From contig DIQZ01000015.1 of the NCBI GenBank assembly GCA_002424305.1, positions 1-6,693 on the forward strand: a stretch of 6,693 nucleotides of DNA. The letters are read 5' to 3'. Both the position numbers and the translations under genes were made by a program. Every line of letters starts with the position of its first letter. Position 1 is the stretch's first letter. This stretch comes from Firmicutes bacterium UBA5449 (GTDB lineage: Bacteria; Bacillota; SHA-98; UBA4971). The notes beneath the pieces were generated by a model. It did not search any database, was not told the DNA's origin, and was given only the letters and a program-made list of their open reading frames with translations. Positions 1 to 4,450 of this stretch are shown here, one piece after another.

Positions 1-45
1 CAGGCTAACGTAGCGCCTCAAGCAATACTGGCACTGTTCAGATAA
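1..45 (+). CDS. Flagellin, C-terminal end only (partial)
   Basis: Reading from base 1 in frame 1 gives QANVAPQAILALFR followed by a TAA stop at 43-45. This closely resembles the last residues of flagellins, where an A-N-x-x-P-Q-x-x-L-x-L-hydrophobic pattern closes the C-terminal D0 helix that packs in the filament core. Only 14 codons are visible and the rest of the gene lies to the left of the window. The neighbours support the call: fliS, the flagellin chaperone, follows directly, then flaG and fliD. The stretch is too short to separate flagellin from a flagellin-like hook-associated protein (FlgL shares this end), but the flagellin-fliS order favours flagellin. A gene finder would miss this fragment because it has no start codon in the window. 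Confidence 0.72.
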   Translation, partial: QANVAPQAILALFR

Positions 46-85
46 ACTTCGCTCAGAACGAGCGCAAAGATGTATTGAGTTAGGT

Positions 86-111
86 GGGAGGGGGAATGGG
101 CTCTCCCTCCC
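86..111 (+). terminator. GC-rich hairpin after flagellin, no U-tract
   Basis: Bases 86-95 (GGGAGGGGGA) pair with 102-111 (TCTCCCTCCC) to give a 10-bp stem with one G-U pair and a 6-nt loop at 96-101. It lies 40 nt after the flagellin stop and 40 nt before the fliS start. The bases after it (CTTCTG) are not a U-run, so it is not a classical intrinsic terminator. It could slow polymerase, or protect the 3' end of a flagellin mRNA while allowing reduced read-through into fliS. The stem is visible in the sequence; the function is inferred. Confidence 0.4.
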
Positions 112-151
112 CTTCTGAACACGAGGGAGCTAAAGGCGGTGGTTATGACAG

Positions 152-523
152 ATGGATGTCGCATTTGACATGTTGCAAGCGAGAGCGGCTTATCGAGGGG
201 CCAACGCATCGGACGCCTATCGTACTCAGCAGGTTCTGACTGAAAGCCCGGAGAGACTGGTTTTAATGGTATATGATTATGTGATAGCCGGGTGTAATCT
301 GAAAGACAAGACTAAGGCCTCACGCGGACTTGCTGAACTCATTGACGCGCTCGATTTCTCTCAAGGGGATATAGCAATAGGGCTTTTGAGGCTTTACCAG
401 TATGCCATGGATAAAGTACGCGAAGGCGATTTTGACGGGGCGATTTCCGTGATACGTCCTCTCCGTGACACATGGGGAGCGACACTTCGGAAAAGATCCG
501 GGGCGCCTCAGGTAGCGGGGTGA
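152..523 (+). CDS. fliS: Flagellar export chaperone FliS (compact form)
   Basis: FliS is a small cytosolic four-helix protein that binds the C-terminal helix of flagellin and keeps it unfolded until export by the flagellar type III apparatus. The 123-residue product carries the family signature YRTQQVLTESPERLVLMVYD (residues 23-42), matching the usual Y-x(4)-V-x-T-x-S/T-P-x-E-L-x-L-M-L-Y-D/N pattern. It also has LIDALDF, LLRLYQY and the closing PLRDTW. The helix 2-3 connection and the segment before the final helix look about 12 and 7 residues shorter than in Bacillus subtilis FliS (compared from memory). The N-terminus is about 15 residues longer than usual if translation starts here. In-frame stops at 131 and 146 exclude an upstream start; ATG 170 is the alternative and fits the family length better. 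A weak ribosome site AAAGGCGG (132-139) lies 12 nt upstream of 152. The stop is 6 nt before flaG. Confidence 0.88.
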   Translation: MDVAFDMLQARAAYRGANASDAYRTQQVLTESPERLVLMVYDYVIAGCNLKDKTKASRGLAELIDALDFSQGDIAIGLLRLYQYAMDKVREGDFDGAISVIRPLRDTWGATLRKRSGAPQVAG

Positions 524-524
524 T
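517..524 (+). promoter_or_regulatory. Ribosome binding site deciding the TTG start of flaG
   Basis: GGGGTGAT resembles the 16S-complementary GGAGGTGAT and lies 5 nt before TTG 530. It overlaps the fliS stop codon (TGA 521-523). This supports the TTG start and suggests translational coupling of fliS and flaG. Confidence 0.6.
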
Positions 525-529
525 TCCAT

Positions 530-931
530 TTGGAATACACACTGGCAGCAGTAAACCTAAAAAGCGTAAACATGTGCGCCGGGTTCTACGATAGGGTATG
601 TGAGCAATTTCCCGGAGTCAATCTGAAAGATGCTGAGGATATTAGCAACAGGCAGCATGAACAGATAGACAAGCTAAACGAATCCGTGGATCCGGATGGA
701 ATCAAAAGCGATTTGACACAGGATGGAAAAGGTCATATAGGGCCCATGAGCGATATCAGAATAGCCTTCAATATCGACGATAAGTCAGGACGTATTACTA
801 TCAAGGTGATAGATAACTTGACTAACGAGGTCATCAGGTATGTCCCACCGGAAGATCTCATGTCGGTTATGTCCTGGCTATGCGAGTTTCAAGATATCTT
901 AGCCGGTCTTGTAATAGATGAGATGCGGTAA
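530..931 (+). CDS. flaG: FlaG family flagellar protein
   Basis: FlaG proteins are small products of filament operons. Where studied they influence filament length or cap/filament assembly, but their biochemical role is poorly defined. This 133-residue protein has the FlaG domain in its C-terminal half (about residues 74-133): a strand region IRIAFNIDDKSGRITIKVID, then the hallmark NEVIRYVPPEDL at 99-110, corresponding to the family's (G/N)EVIRQIPPEE, then a final helix with GLVIDE. The N-terminal 70 residues are polar, probably flexible, and match nothing I recognise; such variable N-termini are normal in the family. The start is TTG, supported by a strong ribosome site overlapping the fliS stop. 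The gene sits 6 nt after fliS and 19 nt before fliD, a common flagellar arrangement. Confidence 0.85.
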   Translation: MEYTLAAVNLKSVNMCAGFYDRVCEQFPGVNLKDAEDISNRQHEQIDKLNESVDPDGIKSDLTQDGKGHIGPMSDIRIAFNIDDKSGRITIKVIDNLTNEVIRYVPPEDLMSVMSWLCEFQDILAGLVIDEMR

Positions 932-936
932 AACGC

Positions 937-944
937 AAGGGGTG
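937..944 (+). promoter_or_regulatory. Ribosome binding site for fliD
   Basis: AAGGGGTG lies 6 nt before the GTG start at 951 and supports that non-ATG start. It follows the flaG stop at 929-931 within a 19-nt gap. Confidence 0.55.
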
Positions 945-950
945 TAGGTT

Positions 951-2402
951 GTGAGTGCTGGAATATCTTCTATCGGAGGTCAATCATCCCAAATAGAAGA
1001 CCTTATCAAGCAGTATATGGCGATAGAATCGAAGCCTATGGATACTTTGAAGAAGTCTAAAGAGACGCTTTCCACCAGGTCAGCTATGTTCCAAGATCTC
1101 AACTCTTCGCTGCTCTCCTTAAAGAACGCATCTTGCGCGCTTATTCCCACAGATACTGTATCTCTTTATGACGCTAAGACTGCAGTGTCCGGTGACACAA
1201 GCGTGCTTACAGCACAAGCTGAGCCTCTGGCACAAGAGGCAGCATATAGCATATTTGTAGAAAGACTCGCAAGTTGTGATGTGGTAGTCTCAGGGAGATT
1301 CTCATCATCAGCAACTGAGATCTCAGAAAGTGCAGGTCCGGGAGATAAATTTTTTACCATCACAATAGGAGATACATCGTGGGATGTCTCGGTCTCTGTT
1401 TCTGAAGGTGATGATAATTCTACGGTCTTGGCAAATCTTGCTACTGCAATAAACCGTTCGGAAGCAGGCCGGCACGTGAGCGCCGGTGTCGTGTGTGAGC
1501 AGGCAGACACATCACGCCTAGTCATTACATCGAAATCCTCAGGTAGTGTTAATGCTGTCATCCTGAGTGAATCAGGGGAGTCTCAGAATATCCTGGTATC
1601 ATCAGGTATGTCTTCTGAAGTCCGGTCGTCCGGGGAAAGCGGGGGGTATCTTCTTGCCAGGGACTCGTTAGATGCGAAGTTCAACTTAAATGGCCTTGAC
1701 TTTCTTAGGCCGTCTAACGCAGTTACCGATGCAATCGAAGGTGTCACTCTGACACTTAAGAAATCCCAGGATCTGGGGTCTCAAGCGGTAAGCTTGGACA
1801 TTAAGCCTGATACCAATGGCATAAAGGCAAAACTAAAGGCATTTGTTGCAAGCTTCAATGCGACAGCAAAATTCCTACAGAACAAGACCATGGTTGATGC
1901 ACATGCCGGAATAAGAGGAGATCTTGCAGGTGAGGCAGTCTATCTTAACCTCAAAACAAGGATGGCAAGAGCTGTCCAAACCAAGGTAGAAGGGACCGAA
2001 TCTCAAGGGATTGCGAGGCTCTTTGATCTTGGTATTACCCGTGATAGAAGTGGTCAGCTAAGTATTAGCAGTGAAGCAAAACTAGACAAGGCTCTTACAG
2101 AAAACCCTGATAGTGTGCTTGACTTATTCACGTCCGAAGACGGTGTTGCTGTAAGGGTGCGAAACCTTATGGAGCCTTTTGTGGAAGCTACAGGCATAAT
2201 AGACCGGCAACGAGAATCTATAGGCAACCGGATTAACACCATTGATTCACGGGTTAAGAGCTTGGAAGGACGGTTAGAAATGCGAGAGAAAGCTTTAAGG
2301 ACTCAATTTGCACAACTACTGAGTGCGCTCACTCTTGTCAATACTCAAAGCGCCATGCTAAATAGCTTTATGGCTCAATCCTCTATGCCTTTACTTTACT
2401 AA
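951..2402 (+). CDS. fliD: Flagellar filament cap protein FliD (HAP2)
   Basis: FliD forms the oligomeric cap at the filament tip and helps exported flagellin fold and insert. The 483-residue product has a FliD_N region at about 7-105 (IEDLIKQYMAIESKPMDTL, the usual hydrophobic helix with E-x-x-P). It has a flagellin-IN-like beta module at about 133-195 (FTITIGDTSWDVSV, later LANLATAINRS and RLVITSKSSG). The FliD_C region spans about 236-470, with FNLNGLDFLRPSNAVTDAIEGVTLTL, FVASFNATAKFL, LGITRDRSGQLSIS and LDKALTENPDSVLDLF. A predicted coiled coil at about 417-460 and the final TLVNTQSAMLNSFMAQ correspond to the D0/D1 helices. The usual N-terminal SGLD-like motif is replaced by SSQI at 12-15. 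Length is in the family's normal range. There is no cleavable signal peptide, as expected for a flagellar type III substrate. The GTG start has a good ribosome site, and flaG precedes it by 19 nt. Confidence 0.93.
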   Translation: MSAGISSIGGQSSQIEDLIKQYMAIESKPMDTLKKSKETLSTRSAMFQDLNSSLLSLKNASCALIPTDTVSLYDAKTAVSGDTSVLTAQAEPLAQEAAYSIFVERLASCDVVVSGRFSSSATEISESAGPGDKFFTITIGDTSWDVSVSVSEGDDNSTVLANLATAINRSEAGRHVSAGVVCEQADTSRLVITSKSSGSVNAVILSESGESQNILVSSGMSSEVRSSGESGGYLLARDSLDAKFNLNGLDFLRPSNAVTDAIEGVTLTLKKSQDLGSQAVSLDIKPDTNGIKAKLKAFVASFNATAKFLQNKTMVDAHAGIRGDLAGEAVYLNLKTRMARAVQTKVEGTESQGIARLFDLGITRDRSGQLSISSEAKLDKALTENPDSVLDLFTSEDGVAVRVRNLMEPFVEATGIIDRQRESIGNRINTIDSRVKSLEGRLEMREKALRTQFAQLLSALTLVNTQSAMLNSFMAQSSMPLLY

Positions 2403-2446
2403 GTAGCCAAGAAGCCTTAATCAGGACTAGGTCGGTAGTGGCTACT
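2402..2446 (+). repeat. 8-bp inverted repeat around the fliD stop
   Basis: AGTAGCCA (2402-2409) and TGGCTACT (2439-2446) are perfect inverted copies separated by 29 nt. No U-tract follows, so termination is unlikely. The right arm ends 6 nt before a possible GTG start at 2453 and 39 nt before ATG 2486, so a stem could affect access to the next gene. The long loop makes a stable RNA stem uncertain. Confidence 0.3.
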
Positions 2447-2485
2447 ATATAGGTGAGAATAGGGAAAGGAGAGTGGGCGCAACAA

Positions 2486-2932
2486 ATGAAGGGGAATCTG
2501 GCCCAAGGGATCATACGTGATTTCGTTGAGAGTTACAAAGCTGAAGCGAAGCTTCTTAAGGAAGTCATAGAGTACACAGAGCGTAGCGAGAAATTAGCAA
2601 CTGAAGGTAATTATGCAGCTTTATATGATTGCTTGCTCGGACGTGGAGAGCGCATCGAAGCTATAGCTCAGCTCGAGACGAAAAGAGCAAAGCTTGAGAA
2701 AGAGTTTGCCGGCCGGATTCATGAGGATATCAAGGAGGCCAGAGACCAAGCCTTAATCGCACATGGGGAGGCGATACTTGCAAACAATCAGCTTCGCACT
2801 GTGCTAGCTGAGCATAAGGCTATCCTCGAAGAAGAGCGTGCTGCTCTGGAGAACAACAAAACTGCAGCTCACGCTTATGATGGAGTCAATGATACAAGTT
2901 CTGTTTCGATGTTCCTCGATCGGGAAAGGTAA
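2486..2932 (+). CDS. Small helical protein, likely FliT/FlgN-type flagellar chaperone
   Basis: The 148-residue product is almost wholly charged and helical, with long heptad-like stretches and no signal peptide or membrane segment. Its region around EGNYAALYDCLLGRGERIEAI followed by leucine/arginine-rich helix resembles the FliT pattern (a small residue or G, D/N, aromatic, then R-x-x-x-I before a second helix). FlgN proteins share the same antiparallel helical style, so the two cannot be separated here. Both are cytosolic chaperones of axial proteins: FliT for FliD, FlgN for FlgK/FlgL. Direct position after fliD favours a FliD-partner (FliT-like) role; this is inference from context and general sequence character. 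Start choice is uncertain. ATG 2486 has AAAGGAGAG upstream, although rather far (GGAG ends 14 nt before). An in-frame GTG at 2453 would add 11 residues but has no clear ribosome site. Confidence 0.6.
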   Translation: MKGNLAQGIIRDFVESYKAEAKLLKEVIEYTERSEKLATEGNYAALYDCLLGRGERIEAIAQLETKRAKLEKEFAGRIHEDIKEARDQALIAHGEAILANNQLRTVLAEHKAILEEERAALENNKTAAHAYDGVNDTSSVSMFLDRER

Positions 2933-2942
2933 GATAAGCAGG

Positions 2943-2986
2943 AAATACTATCCAGGTGTCGAACAAAGCAATGGTGTGCAGTATTT
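2943..2986 (+). other. AT-rich inverted repeat, possible weak terminator
   Basis: AAATACT (2943-2949) and AGTATTT (2980-2986) are perfect inverted copies. Inner CCA (2952-2954) could pair with TGG (2972-2974). The right arm runs into TTGTC rather than a long U-run. This could be a weak terminator closing the flagellar transcript just before the two-component genes, but the stem is AT-rich and overlaps the proposed promoter. Confidence 0.22.
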
Positions 2987-3014
2987 TGTCATATACCAGG
3001 GGATTTTGTCTTAT
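2983..3014 (+). repeat. Direct repeat ATTTTGTCWTAT, 20-bp period
   Basis: ATTTTGTCATAT (2983-2994) and ATTTTGTCTTAT (3003-3014) match at 11 of 12 positions and start exactly 20 bp apart, close to two helical turns. They lie in the intergenic gap before the response regulator and overlap the proposed promoter. This spacing suits tandem binding of a regulator on one DNA face. The repeat is seen directly; the operator role is inferred. Confidence 0.4.
2986..3014 (+). promoter_or_regulatory. Possible sigma-A-type promoter for the two-component pair
   Basis: TTGTCA at 2986-2991 (5 of 6 to TTGACA) is followed after 17 bp by TCTTAT at 3009-3014 (4 of 6 to TATAAT). A start near 3021 would leave a leader of roughly 20-30 nt with GAGGG before the regulator start. 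A second option is TTGTCT (3006-3011), 16 bp, TATATT (3028-3033), but its transcript would begin almost at the start codon. No sigma-54 (GG-N10-GC) element was found in this gap. Confidence 0.33.
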
Positions 3015-3042
3015 CATTACCATCATGTATATTATTAGAGGG

Positions 3043-4413
3043 ATGTCGAGCTTGGAACATAGGATACTTATAGTAGATGATGAAGCTAATATGTTGGATA
3101 TTCTCTCAGATGTTCTCTCAGATGAAGGTTATATCGTAGATGTAGCCAGTGATGGCCTGGAAGCCATTGAAAAGGCTTCCTCCGGTGATTTTCATGTAGT
3201 AATTCTCGACCTTAGACTCCCTGACATGAGCGGGCTTGATATTTTGCGTGAAATAAAGTCTAAAACTCCTCAGACTGTCACGATCATGATTACTGCGTAT
3301 TCATCGGTTGATACTGCAATCCAGGCGATGAAGATCGGTGCCTACGATTACATCACGAAACCGTTCAAAATTGAGCAACTAAAGAGGGTAGTAGCAAGCG
3401 CTCTTGAACTAGGAGCGTCTTTTTTCCGTGCACCTCGCGCTGAGGTTCCGGGAGAACGAGAGTTTGGGATGATCGGATCCAGTAGTGAGATGCAAGGTAT
3501 TTTCAAGATGATCGATTGTGTCGCCCCCACTAACGCTAGTGTCCTAATATATGGTGAGACCGGTACCGGCAAGGAGCTTCTGGCAAAGGCGATTCACAAT
3601 TGCAGTCATAGGGTTGGGAGGCCTTTCATCAAGGTTAACTGCGCTGCTATTCCTGAGGGGCTCCTGGAATCTGAGCTTTTTGGCCATGAACGTGGAGCGT
3701 TTACTTCTGCAGTGACAACCAGACTCGGCCGTTTTGAGATGGCTGATTCAGGAACTGTATTCCTTGATGAAATTGGGGAGATGAGCCCTGCCATGCAGGC
3801 AAAACTGCTAAGGGTTACACAGGAGAAGGAATTTGAGAGAGTGGGTAGTTCAGAAACTCGCTCGGTTGATGTGCGAATTATTTCAGCCACCAACAAAAAC
3901 CTCATTGAATTGGTGGCAGAAGGCAGTTTCAGGGAGGATCTCTACTATCGCCTCAGTGTGGTCCCTATTTACATCCCCCCGCTTCGCGAAAGGAAAAGCG
4001 ATATACGTTTACTTTCTGAGAACTTCCTGCGACGTTACGCTAACAGCCTGGGTAAGAAGGTAGAGTCAATTTCAAAGGAAGCTATGGAAGTGCTGATGGC
4101 GTACGATTGGCCCGGGAATGTCAGAGAACTGGAGAATTGCATTGAACGTGCGGTGATTTTCACGAAGGGGCCTGTTATCCGGAGGAATAGCCTTTTTGTG
4201 GGTCTACCTGCAATAAATGCACCTGTATCATACGGATATGATCCGGACAGGGCTGCTTCAAAGAAGCCAGGCTCAATCAAAGAAGTAGAAAGAGCCCATA
4301 TTATCAGAGTCCTTAAAGTAACTAATAGCAACCGAACACAAGCTGCCGAAATATTGGAGATTAGCAGAAGGACTCTACAAAATAAGATCAAAGAGTATGA
4401 TATAGCAGAGTGA
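3043..4413 (+). CDS. NtrC-family sigma-54-dependent response regulator
   Basis: This cytosolic regulator would take phosphate from a partner kinase and use ATP hydrolysis to open sigma-54 RNA polymerase promoters. The 456 residues show three domains. The REC domain (about 6-122) has the acidic pair D12-D13, phospho-acceptor D56 in VVILDLRLPDMSG, T84 and K106. The AAA+ domain (about 143-385) has Walker A GETGTGKE 171-178, the sigma-54 contact loop GAFTSA 218-223, Walker B GTVFLDE with D242/E243, ATNKNL, FREDLYYRLSV (R297, R303) and WPGNVREL 356-363. A Fis-type HTH (about 414-452) has NRTQAAEILEISRRTLQNKI. The loop serine replaces the usual second glycine of GAFTGA. ATG 3043 was chosen because the REC fold begins right after it; TTG 3052 is also possible, with GAGGGATG about 7 nt upstream. 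An in-frame GTG at 2956 would add a hydrophobic, unsupported tail. The kinase follows after 37 nt. Target genes are unknown. Confidence 0.93.
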   Translation: MSSLEHRILIVDDEANMLDILSDVLSDEGYIVDVASDGLEAIEKASSGDFHVVILDLRLPDMSGLDILREIKSKTPQTVTIMITAYSSVDTAIQAMKIGAYDYITKPFKIEQLKRVVASALELGASFFRAPRAEVPGEREFGMIGSSSEMQGIFKMIDCVAPTNASVLIYGETGTGKELLAKAIHNCSHRVGRPFIKVNCAAIPEGLLESELFGHERGAFTSAVTTRLGRFEMADSGTVFLDEIGEMSPAMQAKLLRVTQEKEFERVGSSETRSVDVRIISATNKNLIELVAEGSFREDLYYRLSVVPIYIPPLRERKSDIRLLSENFLRRYANSLGKKVESISKEAMEVLMAYDWPGNVRELENCIERAVIFTKGPVIRRNSLFVGLPAINAPVSYGYDPDRAASKKPGSIKEVERAHIIRVLKVTNSNRTQAAEILEISRRTLQNKIKEYDIAE

Positions 4414-4438
4414 TGGGCATGTACGGTCAATGCGTTGT

Positions 4439-4444
4439 GGGGTG
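4439..4444 (+). promoter_or_regulatory. Ribosome binding site for the kinase gene
   Basis: GGGGTG lies 6 nt before GTG 4451 and 9 nt before ATG 4454, the two adjacent possible starts. It matches the style of the flaG and fliD sites in this window. Confidence 0.5.
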
Positions 4445-4450
4445 TCGTAA

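Noticed and set aside
36..50. GATAA at the flagellin stop considered as a sigma-28 -10 element for fliS.
   Set aside because: It lacks the GCCGATAA context, and there is no TAAA at the right distance upstream.
50..64. 5-bp hairpin CGCTC/GAGCG just after the flagellin stop.
   Set aside because: Short stem with no U-tract; too weak to call as a terminator.
18..209. 63-codon antisense frame over the flagellin-fliS gap.
   Set aside because: It overlaps the flagellin end and the fliS start, and the product looks random.
1226..1245. TGGCAC-like start of a sigma-54 element inside fliD.
   Set aside because: The GG to GC spacing is 11 instead of 10, and it is deep in a coding region.
1166..1561. 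131-codon open frame antisense to fliD.
   Set aside because: Shadow of fliD, whose protein clearly matches its family.
2838..3038. 66-codon open frame across the end of the chaperone-like gene.
   Set aside because: It shifts frame within a well-supported gene and its product has no recognisable features.
2956..3042. N-terminal extension of the response regulator from GTG 2956, with a hydrophobic stretch resembling a membrane segment.
   Set aside because: No ribosome site, REC domains normally start a few residues after the initiator, and the stretch overlaps the promoter and repeat.
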